DNA from: Clostridia bacterium
GTDB lineage: Bacteria > Bacillota > Clostridia > UMGS1883 > UMGS1540
Assembly: GCA_029006755.1 (NCBI GenBank)
Contig: JAQXGO010000104.1
Location: 1 to 55,955 of the forward strand
DNA: 55,955 nucleotides
Direction of reading: 5' to 3'
Shown here: positions 46,702 through 55,955 of the stretch, in pieces
Numbering within the stretch: position 1 is the first letter of the stretch
How the letters are laid out: each line of letters begins with the position of its first letter
Position numbers and translations under genes: made by a program
The notes under the pieces: generated by a model
What the model was told of the DNA's origin: nothing
What the model saw: the letters and a program-made list of their open reading frames with translations, nothing else
Databases searched by the model: none

Positions 46702-47202
46702 TTATGCTGTCAATTCCTGAATATCATACACACGCAAATAAAGTTTTGCATCTCCTGCATGCAGAACCATGCTGTGCCCGATGCCATAGAGCGTACCTTC
46801 GATTTCAACACCGTTTGCAGTCTTTTCACCATGTACCGTACCGGTAATGGTGACAGAACAGAAGCCTTCCCGTTGCGAAAGGACATACTCTCCGTCCTGG
46901 TTTGTGACCCAAGATATCGGCGCTCCCTTTTCAACCTTTGTAACGACACCGATAGGTTTGCCGTGTGCGCCGTCAGTCATAGTGTCACCAACCTTGATTT
47001 TATCTACAACCCACTCGTTGGCCTCTTCGAGATAGAACTGCATTTCAATGGATCCTTTCCCCGTGAGCGCACTGCCTGACAAGCCGGAGGGTGCGAGAAT
47101 TTTAATACCAACCACAGCAAGCGCCGCAATAAGCACAATGATGATAATAAGGTCAATAATATTTATTTTACCGAACAAGCGGCCCTTTTCATCCATTAAC
47201 AT
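46702..47202 (-). CDS. DUF4330 single-pass membrane protein
   Basis: 166 residues: MLMDEKGRLFGKINIIDL, then one strong membrane helix (IIIIVLIAALAVVGIKIL, residues about 19-36), then an extracellular beta-rich domain (EMQFYLEEANEWVVDKIKVGDTM, GKPIGVVTKV). This matches DUF4330, a family found with glycosyltransferase and O-antigen-ligase genes in Clostridia and cyanobacteria; no function is known. Start after AAAGGGG. Its place between a glycosyltransferase and the ligase suggests a role in polysaccharide export or ligation, an inference from context. Confidence 0.75.
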   Translation of the reverse strand: MLMDEKGRLFGKINIIDLIIIIVLIAALAVVGIKILAPSGLSGSALTGKGSIEMQFYLEEANEWVVDKIKVGDTMTDGAHGKPIGVVTKVEKGAPISWVTNQDGEYVLSQREGFCSVTITGTVHGEKTANGVEIEGTLYGIGHSMVLHAGDAKLYLRVYDIQELTA

Positions 47203-47215
47203 AAAATGCCCCTTT

Positions 47216-48316
47216 CTATTTACCCATTTTGTTTAAAACATCAACGTATATAGTATATATGATTTCCAGAATTTTGTCAAGATTAAACACGGTTTCAATC
47301 GCCATTTTACCATTTTTACCATACGTTGCACAAAGGTCAGCATGGGTTGCTAAGCTTTCAATTGCGTTTGCCATCCCCTTTGTATCGCCGTATTCAACCA
47401 AGATTCCACAATTGTTTTCCGGATTGATAATATCTCCATTGCCGCCGATATTGGTAGCGATTACCGGTAATCCGGCACCAAGTGCCTCTAAAATTGCAAA
47501 GCTTAACGCTTCGTAGCATTTGGCGGAATTAATGAAGACATCCGCACCTGCCAACAGATTCGCCGCATCGTTGCGATAGCCTAATTGGAGAATTCTGTCT
47601 TCCAATCCCTTTTCCTTAATTCTTTCACGAATTTCATCAAATAATTCACCATCTCCGGCTATCAGACAGACAAAAGGAATATCTTTAGACACTTCTGCAA
47701 TAGAGTCTACCAAATAGGGAAGACCTTTTGCAATGTGATAACGAGCTAAAGTTACTGCCACAAAGGTGTCCGCAGAAAGACCGAGTTCTTCCCGGATGGT
47801 TGACGGTTCGCTTTGGGTTTCCTGAACGGAAAGTCCGTTATAAACAACTTTAATTTTTTCAGGTTTTACACCGTTTTGAATCAAAAGGTCTTTTCCATTA
47901 TTGCATACAGAAAGAATTTGCGCATCGAATCGGGTAATAATGGAGTTGGCAATTCGCCATAAGAAATTGGTCTTTAAAGTCAGATGACAAGTATAAATGA
48001 CTTTTGTTTTAGGCCGAAAGAGACGTGAAAGAACAGCTACATAATTCTCTCTGGGGTATTGCGTATGAATAATATCGATACGGTATCTGTCACAAAGCTT
48101 TGCCAGTTTCTTTGCAGCGTTCAAATCCCAAGGAGAACGCATTTTTACTTGACAGGAGGGAATACCAAGTGACTGCATATCCTGAAGAAGAGGGCCTTCC
48201 TCATTGTAGGCAAAGAAGCAGGAAGCACGTTTGCCGTGATAGGTCTTTGCCAGATTATACACATATTTTTCTGTGCCGGCCTTTCCGGCGTGATTAATTA
48301 GATATAAGATGCGCAA
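47216..48316 (-). CDS. GT4-family glycosyltransferase
   Basis: 366 residues from TTG 48316 ((M)RILYLINHAGKAGTEKYV), chosen over TTG 48325 because AAAGGA is nine bases away. GT-B fold: N-terminal acceptor domain ending near residue 170, then VVYNGLSV, VTLARYHIAKGLPYLVDS, IAGDGELFDEI and the nucleotide-sugar motif YEALSFAILEALGAGLPVIATNIGGN. Retaining GT4 transferases use UDP- or GDP-activated sugars; the sugar is not predictable here. Confidence 0.92.
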   Translation of the reverse strand: MRILYLINHAGKAGTEKYVYNLAKTYHGKRASCFFAYNEEGPLLQDMQSLGIPSCQVKMRSPWDLNAAKKLAKLCDRYRIDIIHTQYPRENYVAVLSRLFRPKTKVIYTCHLTLKTNFLWRIANSIITRFDAQILSVCNNGKDLLIQNGVKPEKIKVVYNGLSVQETQSEPSTIREELGLSADTFVAVTLARYHIAKGLPYLVDSIAEVSKDIPFVCLIAGDGELFDEIRERIKEKGLEDRILQLGYRNDAANLLAGADVFINSAKCYEALSFAILEALGAGLPVIATNIGGNGDIINPENNCGILVEYGDTKGMANAIESLATHADLCATYGKNGKMAIETVFNLDKILEIIYTIYVDVLNKMGK

Positions 48317-48321
48317 TACTA

Positions 48322-48849
48322 TCAATCCTTTCTGTTTTTTATTATTTTTGCAGGATTTCCGCCCACTACCGCATAGTCGGGCACGTCACGGGTTACAACT
48401 GCACCGCCGGCTACGATAGCACCATTTCCGATTGTAATGCCGGGCAGAATAATTGCATTTGCACCGATCCAAACATCATTCCCGATGGTTACTTTATGCT
48501 TGGGAGCTGTTTGCAACCGCATAGGGATTGATAAATCACTTGTTTCGTGGTTTTGCGTGACGATAGTGACACCGGGCGCCATCATGACATCATCACCGAT
48601 AGAAAGAGGTCCTGCTACGCGGCAATGAATGCCGAGACCGGAGTGATTGCCAATGGAAATGTCCTTCCCGGAGGCAAAAAATGCACCATGCTCAATATTC
48701 ACATGCTTGCCGCAATGCTCTAACATGCCTTTAGCCAAAATTCTTCGCAATGTGCCGGCACCTAAGCTGTACGGGAGCCCCGTGCAGGGGAGGTGGCGGG
48801 CAAAGCAATAATAGAGAAAGTAACAAACAACGCGCAAAATGTTTTTCAT
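48322..48849 (-). CDS. left-handed beta-helix O-acetyltransferase (CysE/LacA/NodL type)
   Basis: 175 residues. An N-terminal amphipathic or membrane-associated segment ([18 protein letters not shown]) precedes hexapeptide-repeat coils ([66 protein letters not shown]). Catalytic-His-containing NHE motif. Likely acetylates a sugar of the polysaccharide. Its start overlaps the stop of the flippase gene by one base. Confidence 0.9.
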   Translation of the reverse strand: MKNILRVVCYFLYYCFARHLPCTGLPYSLGAGTLRRILAKGMLEHCGKHVNIEHGAFFASGKDISIGNHSGLGIHCRVAGPLSIGDDVMMAPGVTIVTQNHETSDLSIPMRLQTAPKHKVTIGNDVWIGANAIILPGITIGNGAIVAGGAVVTRDVPDYAVVGGNPAKIIKNRKD

Positions 48850-50354
48850 TATTTCACTCCTTTTTTAGGGATAAAACGGAGAAGGAAGCCCAATGCAGCA
48901 TAGCAAACCACACCGACAAAGACAGGTACAATTAACCGGATGATCCGCTGCACAATTAAATCTCCGGACAAGAGAGTAAGCATGTATTGATTGGTCAGGC
49001 GCACAACCAAAAGCATAAGTGCGCTTGACAGAAGACTTAGAATAAAGGTTTTTCCCAAGCCTTTCCCAAACATACCAATTTTGCGACGAAGGAAAAACAA
49101 TAAAATAACAGCACCGGTTAATGAAGCAATGGAATAGGCAAGTGGTACACCAAAGGCACCGATATAACGAATCAAAATTAGACTAAGACATATATTGATT
49201 GCCATAATGCAAAAGCCGTTGACAGCGGGCAACAAGGTTTTCTTTAAAGCGTAGAACGCTCTGTCCAGTATCTCCTTTAAGCCAATGCCCAATATGCCGA
49301 TAGAATACATAGTGAGCAGGCCGCAAGCAATACTGACATCCTTTTCAGTGACCTTGCCCCATTTGGAAATCAACTCTAAGAGCGGCTCTTTCACCGCAAT
49401 AAAGCCAAACGTAACGGGGAGTAAAAGGATGATGACAAAATGCAAAATGTGCTGCAATGTTTCTTTATATTCATCCATGTTGCCAACGGCAGCACTGGCG
49501 GTCAGTTTCGGATAGATAACAGCCGTAATGGAATACACAAATGCAAGAACCATGTAAAGGGTTATATTCTGTACATAATTGAGAAGTGTGACCATGCCGG
49601 GAAAGGAGGTAATCATGGTCGTATTATAAAACATGTTTATTTGATAAGCAGATACACCCAAAAGGACAGGCCCTGTCATGCGAAGCGCAGTTTTCATATC
49701 CGGACTGCGCAGGTCAAACCGCGGAGAATACTTGTATCCGACACGAATCAGGGGTGGTACCAAAATAAACGCCTGCAAGCAAAGCCCGATAAGGGTCGCA
49801 AGCAACAAACCGAAAACGCCGTATTTATCACCCAACAAGAAAACATAGGCAATGACAACGAGGCTACTTGGTACGCTTACGAAGGCCGGCCACCCATATT
49901 TACCATGTGATTGCAGCATACCCTGAAAAATGTAATTCAATCCATAAAAAAGCATGGCCGGCATCATAATCATTAATGCCTTCATGGTAAAATTGTATTC
50001 ACCAAGCTTCGTGAAACGCGGCAAAATAGGAGATAAGGCAATGCCGATTAGCACTAAGACGGCAGTAAAGGCGGTTGCCACTGTAATTAGGTTATCGGCA
50101 AAGGACTTCGCCTTTTGATTTTCGTGGTTTGCTATGTAGCCGGCATAGATCGGCACAACCACCGTAGAAAGTGCGGTCCCAAAACAAGTAAAAATAATGT
50201 TTGGCACCGATATGGCATAGGAATATATATTCAGGAACTTGTCCGATGCGCCGAAAAAGGACATGTAAATTTGCACGCTTAAAAGAGATAAAAGCCGCGA
50301 AAAAATCATAATGACCATTACGTAACTAATGGAGCCGAGTATATTCTTTTTCAT
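48849..50354 (-). CDS. MurJ/Wzx-type lipid-linked oligosaccharide flippase (MOP superfamily)
   Basis: 501 residues with about 14 hydrophobic helices across its length. ATG 50354 forms an ATGA overlap with the preceding gene's stop and follows GAGGTGGAG. The pattern [46 protein letters not shown] near residue 240 resembles MviN/MurJ proteins. In a csaB-containing polysaccharide locus it could be the repeat-unit exporter (the role of CsaA in Bacillus) rather than the cell's lipid II flippase; the sequence does not separate the two. Confidence 0.85.
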   Translation of the reverse strand: MKKNILGSISYVMVIMIFSRLLSLLSVQIYMSFFGASDKFLNIYSYAISVPNIIFTCFGTALSTVVVPIYAGYIANHENQKAKSFADNLITVATAFTAVLVLIGIALSPILPRFTKLGEYNFTMKALMIMMPAMLFYGLNYIFQGMLQSHGKYGWPAFVSVPSSLVVIAYVFLLGDKYGVFGLLLATLIGLCLQAFILVPPLIRVGYKYSPRFDLRSPDMKTALRMTGPVLLGVSAYQINMFYNTTMITSFPGMVTLLNYVQNITLYMVLAFVYSITAVIYPKLTASAAVGNMDEYKETLQHILHFVIILLLPVTFGFIAVKEPLLELISKWGKVTEKDVSIACGLLTMYSIGILGIGLKEILDRAFYALKKTLLPAVNGFCIMAINICLSLILIRYIGAFGVPLAYSIASLTGAVILLFFLRRKIGMFGKGLGKTFILSLLSSALMLLVVRLTNQYMLTLLSGDLIVQRIIRLIVPVFVGVVCYAALGFLLRFIPKKGVK

Positions 50355-50899
50355 TCTTTCCACTCCACCTCTTCTTTTAAAATACGGGCGGGATTGCCAC
50401 CCACCAAAGCACCGGCCGGCACATCATGCGTAACCACACTGCCGGCGGCAATCACCGCACCGTCACCAATGGTAACGCCTTTCAAAATCAGTGCACGGCA
50501 CCCAATCCATACATGGTTGCCAATTGTGACAGGACAAAAAACTTCTTTTTCTGTATTTAACTTGTGATAATCTCTATCCATAATACAAACATCCCAAGAA
50601 ATTACACAGTGATTGCCTATTTGAATGCTTTTTCCGGCATGCAGTTCCGTTCTGTCTCCAATGTATGTGCCACTGCCGATAGAAATAGATGCTTCGCCGT
50701 CAGTCCCCCAAGCACTCAGCTTACAATTTTTATGTAAATAGACACGATCCCCCAACGTGAGGATTGCGTTCTTTTTTTTGAGAACAACACCTTTATCCAT
50801 ACGGAAAAGACGACCCACGGCAGAGAAACTCCCGCGACGTAAAAATCCGCGTGTAAGACATGCGGCAATTTCCCGGTATTCACTAAACGATCTTGTCAT
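50351..50899 (-). CDS. second left-handed beta-helix acyltransferase
   Basis: 182 residues from ATG 50899 (GAGAGGA, eight bases upstream). Hexapeptide repeats [41 protein letters not shown], then [46 protein letters not shown]. The DRDYH catalytic-region motif resembles sugar O-acetyltransferases such as those in capsule loci. Distinct from the enzyme at 48322, to which it is only distantly similar. Confidence 0.88.
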   Translation of the reverse strand: MTRSFSEYREIAACLTRGFLRRGSFSAVGRLFRMDKGVVLKKKNAILTLGDRVYLHKNCKLSAWGTDGEASISIGSGTYIGDRTELHAGKSIQIGNHCVISWDVCIMDRDYHKLNTEKEVFCPVTIGNHVWIGCRALILKGVTIGDGAVIAAGSVVTHDVPAGALVGGNPARILKEEVEWKE

Positions 50900-50950
50900 A
50901 TTCACTATCCTCTCTACTTTATATATTTCCTGGGGAATATAGTTGTTTAT

Positions 50951-52327
50951 TTATTCTTGCCTTTGCAAAACAGGGTCGCCTTTTGTAATAACCTGCTTTT
51001 TCCATCTGCCGGAGAAAAAGAATAGCAGTGCAAGAATCAGGGATAAAAGGGAAGCGGCAGGACCGCCAAGACCAACACCGAACATGCCCATGCCCATAAC
51101 AATACCGCCAATATAAGAGGCGGGAATTCTTACAAGGAGGGAGGCAAGCATACTATTAAACAAGGTAAAGGTCGTATGTCCGCTGCCGATAAACAGGCCG
51201 GTAAGACCAAACATTATGGAGGCCAGCAGATAATCATAACTGAAGGAACGCATATACTCCGTGCCGGCAGCCACTAAAGCTTCATCATTTGCAAAGATAC
51301 GTAGAATTTCGCGCGGAAACAGCATAGCAATCGCAAATACGACACAACTCATGGAAAAACCAATTAAAGTACCAATTTTCATGGTTTGCACAGCTCTATC
51401 CTGCAGTCCGGCACCCAGATTCTGTGCGCTCATAGCCGCAATAGAAGAACTCATTGCAATGGCGGGCAGGATAGCAAAGGAGTTGAATTTTGCGACTGCG
51501 CCAAGGGCGGCAGATTCTGTCATGCCCAAAGTATTGACAATTGTGGTTAAAAACAAAAAGGAAAGACCAACAACTACATTCTGCACGGATGTGGGCAATC
51601 CAACTTTAAAAAGCATACGAAAGCTTTCCGGATGAAAGTTGAAGGATTTTAAATTGAAGTCAAAAACAAAATCATTTCTTTTTAAATAAAGAATACAAAG
51701 TATTAAGCTGATTGCTTGCGAAAAGACCGTCGCAATCGCCGCGCCGGAGGCAGCCATATTCCATTTAGCAACCAGCAGATAGTCTAAAACAACATTAAAA
51801 AAACATGCAATCCCTACAAAAATCAAAGGGTTTTTGCTATCGCCCATACCGCGCATAATGGCACTGAGGGCATTGTAGCCAAAGATAAAGATTGTACCAA
51901 GGGCAGTAATCAGCAGATAACGGTCAGCTTCCCAAAAGGATTCGGCAGGTGTTTGAATTAAATGCAAAATGGGTTTTCTGAAAAAAACCATAAATACTGT
52001 CATTACAACAGCAAGAACAACCAGCGTAGTTAATAGTGTGCTAATTGTAGATTTTAAAGCTTTTCTTGCACCGCTGCCTAAGTATTGCGCAATCAAAACC
52101 GTTGCGCCCGCACACAGCCCGATAACAAAATTGGTAATAAGGAGAGTTACCTGGCTGCCGATATTGACTCCCGACATGCTGGCAGTGCCGCTAAACTGTC
52201 CAACCACAATCATGTCCACTACACTATAAAGAGATTGAATCAGATTGGCAATGATAAACGGCAGTGCAAACGCCCACAACTGCTTGCCGACACTGCCCCT
52301 TGAAAGGTCTTTTTCGAACTTACTCAC
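50951..52327 (-). CDS. MATE-family efflux transporter
   Basis: 458 residues with 12 predicted helices in two MATE repeats: FALPFIIANLIQSLYSVVDMIVVGQFSG opens repeat one, and FKVGLPTSVQNVVVGLSFLFLTTIVNTLG opens repeat two. SAIMRGMGDSKNPL and FIGSGHTTFTLFNSMLASLLVRIPASY are typical. Start GTG 52327 after GGAGGAAAAAT. It exports cationic drugs or metabolites with Na+ or H+. It has its own promoter; 51 bases separate it from the acyltransferase, so it may be only a neighbour of the polysaccharide cluster. Confidence 0.93.
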   Translation of the reverse strand: MSKFEKDLSRGSVGKQLWAFALPFIIANLIQSLYSVVDMIVVGQFSGTASMSGVNIGSQVTLLITNFVIGLCAGATVLIAQYLGSGARKALKSTISTLLTTLVVLAVVMTVFMVFFRKPILHLIQTPAESFWEADRYLLITALGTIFIFGYNALSAIMRGMGDSKNPLIFVGIACFFNVVLDYLLVAKWNMAASGAAIATVFSQAISLILCILYLKRNDFVFDFNLKSFNFHPESFRMLFKVGLPTSVQNVVVGLSFLFLTTIVNTLGMTESAALGAVAKFNSFAILPAIAMSSSIAAMSAQNLGAGLQDRAVQTMKIGTLIGFSMSCVVFAIAMLFPREILRIFANDEALVAAGTEYMRSFSYDYLLASIMFGLTGLFIGSGHTTFTLFNSMLASLLVRIPASYIGGIVMGMGMFGVGLGGPAASLLSLILALLFFFSGRWKKQVITKGDPVLQRQE

Positions 52328-52365
52328 ATTTTTCCTCCGTGTTCTATGGAATGAAATTTCGATAT

Positions 52366-52394
52366 ATTATATCATATAATGCAGATTAATGCAA
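52366..52394 (-). promoter_or_regulatory. MATE transporter promoter
   Basis: Read on the minus strand: TTGCAT, 17 bases, TATAAT, about 38 bases before GTG 52327. As no clear second promoter is seen between MATE and the acyltransferase, it may serve the whole minus-strand cluster. Confidence 0.65.
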
Positions 52395-52454
52395 TAAAAA
52401 CAAATGATTTTTTAAAGGCCTATGTAGGTTTGTCAATTAAATATGAAGAAAACA

Positions 52455-52484
52455 TTGACAAGGACATAGAAAATTTGATATACT
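52455..52484 (+). promoter_or_regulatory. nifJ promoter
   Basis: TTGACA (52455-52460), 18 bases, TATACT (52479-52484), about 45 bases before the start codon; ribosome binding site TAGGAGG. Confidence 0.75.
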
Positions 52485-52528
52485 AAAATGCAGTAATAAA
52501 ACACAAGAACTTTTAGGAGGTAAGTAAC

Positions 52529-55500
52529 ATGGCAAGAAAAATGAAGACCATGGATGGTAATAATGCAGCGGCATGGGCATCGTATGCGTTTACCGACGTT
52601 GCAGCAATTTACCCCATTACACCATCCTCGGTCATGGCAGAGGTTACAGACGAGTGGGCAGTCGACAAGAAGGAGAACATTTTCGGTCAGCCGGTAAAGG
52701 TTGTAGAAATGCAGTCTGAAGCCGGTGCAGCCGGTGCAGTTCACGGTTCCTTGGGCGCAGGCGCACTGACAACAACGTACACAGCTTCTCAGGGTCTTCT
52801 TTTGATGATCCCGAACATGTATAAAATGGCGGGTGAACTTTTACCCTCTGTCATTCATGTAAGTGCAAGATGCGTAGCCACGCACGCTTTGAATATTTTT
52901 GGCGACCATTCCGATGTTATGGCATGCCGTCAGACAGGCTATGCACTTCTTTGCTCCAACAATCCGCAGGAAGTTATGGATTTGGGCGCAGTTGCACACC
53001 TTGCAACCATTAAAGGACGCGTCCCGTTCCTTCATTTCTTTGATGGATTCAGAACATCACACGAAATTGATAAAATTGAAGTTTGGGATTATGCAGATCT
53101 GAAGGAAATGGTTGATATGGATGCCGTTCGTGCATTCCGTAATGGTGCACTGAACCCGGAACATCCTGTTCTTCGTGGAAGCGCGCAGAATCCTGACATC
53201 TTCTTCCAGAACAGAGAAGCTTGCAACAAGTATTACGATGAAATTCCGGCAGTTGTAGAAGAGTATATGAACATGGTCAATGCCAAGATTGGTACAGATT
53301 ATGCGCTTGTAAACTACTATGGTGCACCGGATGCAGACCGCGTAATTGTTGCAATGGGTTCTGTTTGCGGAACAATTGAAGAAACAATTGATTATTTGAA
53401 TGCAAAGGGTGAAAAAGTAGGTCTTATCAAAATTCATCTGTATCGTCCTTTCCCGGTAGATGCTTTCTTAAAGGCTCTGCCTGCAACATGCAAGAAGATT
53501 GCTGTTTTAGATAGAACAAAAGAGCCCGGTTCCATTGGCGAACCGCTGTACTTGGATGTATGCGCTTGCTTTACCGGTAAGAACGATGCACCCACAATCA
53601 TCGGCGGCCGTTATGGCTTAGGCTCGAAGGATACCATTCCGGCAGACATCATTGCAGTGTACAAGAATCTGGATAGCGCAACGCCGGTTCGCGGGTTTAC
53701 ACTTTCTATCACCGATGATGTTACCAATCTCTCTCTGCCGCGTGTAGAGAATCCGGATACTTCTGCAGCCGGTAACACAGCTTGTAAATTCTGGGGTCTT
53801 GGCTCTGATGGTACTGTTGGCGCAAACAAGAACTCCATTAAGATTATTGGCGACCATACATCGTTGTTTGCACAGGCATACTTCTCCTACGATTCGAAGA
53901 AGTCCGGCGGTATTACAGTATCTCACCTGCGTTTCGGTGAAAAGCCCATTAAGTCTACCTATTTGATCAACAAAGCAAACTTTGTTGCTTGCCACAATCC
54001 TTCTTACGTAGATAAGTACGATATGGTACAGGATTTGGTTCCGGGCGGCAAGTTCCTTTTGAACTGTGCATGGGATGTAGACGAACTGTCTAACAGATTG
54101 CCTGCAAAGATGAAAAAGTTTATCGCAGAGAACAATATTTCTCTCTATACAATTGATGCGATTGGCATTGCGAAGGAATTAGGCCTTGGTAACAAGACTT
54201 CTATTGTTCTGCAGTCAGCTTTCTTTAAGCTTGCAAACGTAATTCCGTTTGAAGATGCTGTACAGTACATGCGCGATGCAGTGGTTCGTTCCTTCGGCGC
54301 AAAGGGCGAAAAGATTGTGAATATGAACCATGCTGCCATTGTGGAAGGTGAAAAGAATATTCACGAAATCGCTGTACCGGCTGATTGGAAGAACGCAACA
54401 GAAGCGGAAAAGGCAGAAAAGAATGTACCGGAATTTGTTGAAAAGATTCTGGAGAAGTGTGATAAGCAGCAGGGCGATTCTATCCCCGTTTCTACTTTCG
54501 TAGATTATGTAGACGGGCATCTGCCTCAGGGCATGGCTGCTTATGAAAAGCGTGGTATTGCAGTGGATGTTCCGGAATGGATTCCTGAAAATTGTATTCA
54601 GTGTAATCAGTGCTCTTTGGTTTGCCCGCACGCAGCAATTCGTCCGGTTGTTATGAATGAGGATGAAGTGAAGAATGCACCGGCAAACATGAAGCATAAG
54701 AAGATGAATGGTAAGGATATGGGTCAGTATGAATACGGCGTAATCGTTACCGTTATGGATTGCAGTGGTTGCGGGAACTGTGCCAAGGTATGTCCTGCAA
54801 AGGAAAAGGCACTGGTGATGAAGCCCATCGACACACAGCGTGCGGAACAGGCTTGCTATGATTACGGCGTAACCATTGAGCCGAAGGAAGAACTTTTAAA
54901 AGCACCGATTAACGCTAAGAATTCTCAGTTCCATCAGCCGCTCTTAGAGTTCTCCGGCGCATGTGCCGGCTGTGGTGAAACACCGTATGCAAAACTTGTA
55001 ACACAGATTTGTGGGGAAAGAGCTTACATTTCTAACGCAACAGGCTGTTCCTCCATCTGGGGCGGTAGCGCACCTTCAACACCGTATACAACAAACAGCA
55101 AGGGGCAAGGCCCGGCGTGGGTAAACTCTCTGTTTGAAGACAATGCAGAGCATGGTCTTGGTATGGCTGTTGGCGCAAAGCAAATGCGTGACAGATTGCG
55201 TGCACAGGTTGAGGCTATTTCCTGCGAAGGCATACAAGCAGCAAAAGAAGCTTGGATTGCAACCTACGAAGATGGCGATGCAAACCAGAAGGCAACTGCA
55301 GATTTAGTTGCGGCTTTAGAAGCTTGCGGCGGCGATGCGGCAAAGGAAGTTCTGACATATAAGGAATTCCTTTCCAAGAAAGCGATTTGGATCTTTGGTG
55401 GTGACGGCTGGGCATATGATATCGGGTATGGAGGTCTTGATCACGTACTGGCTTCCGGTGAGGATGTAAATGTTCTTGTATTTGATACAGAAGTTTATTC

Positions 55501-55955
55501 CAATACCGGCGGACAGGCTTCCAAGTCCACACCGACCGGTGCAGTTGCACAGTTCGCAGCAGGCGGTAAGCCCATTAAGAAGAAAAACTTAGCTGAAATG
55601 GCTATGTCCTATGGTTATGTATACGTTGCACAGGTTGCCTTGGGTTACGATATGAATCAGACGGTTAAGGCAATTCGCGAAGCTGTAACTTACAATGGAC
55701 CTTCCTTGATTATCGCTTATGCTCCTTGCATTAACCATGGTATTAAGGGCGGCATGACAGATACACAAAAGGTTATCAAGAATGCGGTTTTAGCTGGTTA
55801 CTGGCATACATTCCGCTTTGATCCTCGTGCACAAGCAGAGGGCAAGAATCCGTTTACAATGGATTCTAAGGCACCGGATGCTTCCTACAGAGACTTCATC
55901 ATGAATGAGGTTCGCTATAGTTCCTTAACACGCAAGTTCCCGGATCGTGCAGAAG
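52529..55955 (+). CDS. nifJ: pyruvate:ferredoxin (flavodoxin) oxidoreductase, 3' end missing
   Basis: Homodimeric PFOR that oxidises pyruvate to acetyl-CoA and CO2 with ferredoxin as acceptor in anaerobes. About 1142 residues are in the window with no stop, missing roughly the last 30 of about 1175. It starts MARKMKTMDGNNAAAWASYAFTDVAAIYPITPSS, typical domain I. The two 4Fe-4S motifs CIQCNQCSLVCPHAA near residue 690 and CSGCGNCAKVCPAKEK near 747 are intact; the thiamine-diphosphate domain has the proximal-cluster CAGCGETPYAK near 810, GDGWAYDIGYGGLDH near 958 and NTGGQASKSTPTGA. The ORF track omits it because it runs off the end. Confidence 0.97.
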   Translation, partial: MARKMKTMDGNNAAAWASYAFTDVAAIYPITPSSVMAEVTDEWAVDKKENIFGQPVKVVEMQSEAGAAGAVHGSLGAGALTTTYTASQGLLLMIPNMYKMAGELLPSVIHVSARCVATHALNIFGDHSDVMACRQTGYALLCSNNPQEVMDLGAVAHLATIKGRVPFLHFFDGFRTSHEIDKIEVWDYADLKEMVDMDAVRAFRNGALNPEHPVLRGSAQNPDIFFQNREACNKYYDEIPAVVEEYMNMVNAKIGTDYALVNYYGAPDADRVIVAMGSVCGTIEETIDYLNAKGEKVGLIKIHLYRPFPVDAFLKALPATCKKIAVLDRTKEPGSIGEPLYLDVCACFTGKNDAPTIIGGRYGLGSKDTIPADIIAVYKNLDSATPVRGFTLSITDDVTNLSLPRVENPDTSAAGNTACKFWGLGSDGTVGANKNSIKIIGDHTSLFAQAYFSYDSKKSGGITVSHLRFGEKPIKSTYLINKANFVACHNPSYVDKYDMVQDLVPGGKFLLNCAWDVDELSNRLPAKMKKFIAENNISLYTIDAIGIAKELGLGNKTSIVLQSAFFKLANVIPFEDAVQYMRDAVVRSFGAKGEKIVNMNHAAIVEGEKNIHEIAVPADWKNATEAEKAEKNVPEFVEKILEKCDKQQGDSIPVSTFVDYVDGHLPQGMAAYEKRGIAVDVPEWIPENCIQCNQCSLVCPHAAIRPVVMNEDEVKNAPANMKHKKMNGKDMGQYEYGVIVTVMDCSGCGNCAKVCPAKEKALVMKPIDTQRAEQACYDYGVTIEPKEELLKAPINAKNSQFHQPLLEFSGACAGCGETPYAKLVTQICGERAYISNATGCSSIWGGSAPSTPYTTNSKGQGPAWVNSLFEDNAEHGLGMAVGAKQMRDRLRAQVEAISCEGIQAAKEAWIATYEDGDANQKATADLVAALEACGGDAAKEVLTYKEFLSKKAIWIFGGDGWAYDIGYGGLDHVLASGEDVNVLVFDTEVYSNTGGQASKSTPTGAVAQFAAGGKPIKKKNLAEMAMSYGYVYVAQVALGYDMNQTVKAIREAVTYNGPSLIIAYAPCINHGIKGGMTDTQKVIKNAVLAGYWHTFRFDPRAQAEGKNPFTMDSKAPDASYRDFIMNEVRYSSLTRKFPDRAE

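Noticed and set aside
1-55955. CRISPR arrays, prophage, transposase, restriction-modification or toxin-antitoxin genes
   Set aside because: No regularly spaced direct repeats and no recognisable genes of these types were seen on either strand.

Overview
The window is a contiguous piece of a Firmicutes (class Clostridia) chromosome. The evidence is the rpoC / L7Ae-like / rpsL / rpsG / fusA / tuf block, sporulation genes spoIIGA-sigE, a T-box leader, consensus TTGACA-17-TATAAT promoters, frequent TTG/GTG starts after strong AGGAGG ribosome binding sites, a heterodimeric ABC exporter, HemZ, and pyruvate:ferredoxin oxidoreductase, which points to an anaerobe. I cannot assign a genus. LAYOUT. 1-8.3 kb (+): 3' part of rpoC, then the str operon with its own promoter buried in the end of rpoC, and tuf with its own promoter and a strong terminator. 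8.3-17.9 kb (+): dCMP deaminase; a valine-type T-box leader controlling an acyl-CoA synthetase and valS; then folC, rsmD and pfkA with overlapping ends; then spoIIGA-sigE behind a promoter with two Spo0A-box-like sites. 17.9-27.5 kb (-): a co-oriented run read as recJ, relA, a metallo-beta-lactamase hydrolase, hemZ, a nucleoside kinase, then galT-galK from its own promoter; galK and sigE converge with overlapping stop codons. 27.6-34.9 kb (+): metA, a Cys-rich protein, pth, mfd, prsA-like lipoprotein and yebC. 34.9-39.1 kb: DUF3842 (-), then a two-gene ABC exporter (+). 39.1-42.9 kb: a BaiN-type flavoprotein (-), then an AT-richer accessory patch with a patatin (-), a degenerate PAP2 protein (+), a 14-codon remnant of an XRE-family regulator, a tandem series of hairpins and tRNA-Arg(ACG) (-). 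42.9-52.3 kb (-): a surface-polysaccharide cluster: MATE transporter, two left-handed-beta-helix acetyltransferases, a MurJ/Wzx-type flippase, a GT4 glycosyltransferase, DUF4330, an O-antigen ligase-like protein and a GT4-CsaB fusion. 52.4 kb to the end (+): nifJ, cut off by the window edge. HOW THE GENES FIT TOGETHER. The left half is mainly translation, tRNA charging, folate and central metabolism. The middle holds stringent response, DNA repair and methionine entry. The right half builds a secondary cell-wall polysaccharide that is probably pyruvylated. The most interesting points are (i) the valine T-box placed upstream of an acyl-CoA synthetase as well as valS, suggesting a carboxylate-salvage route to valine (for example isobutyrate to isobutyryl-CoA); (ii) the GT4-CsaB fusion and its gene cluster; and (iii) the 42.45-42.76 kb junction, where a truncated regulator is followed by four consecutive hairpins next to a tRNA gene.
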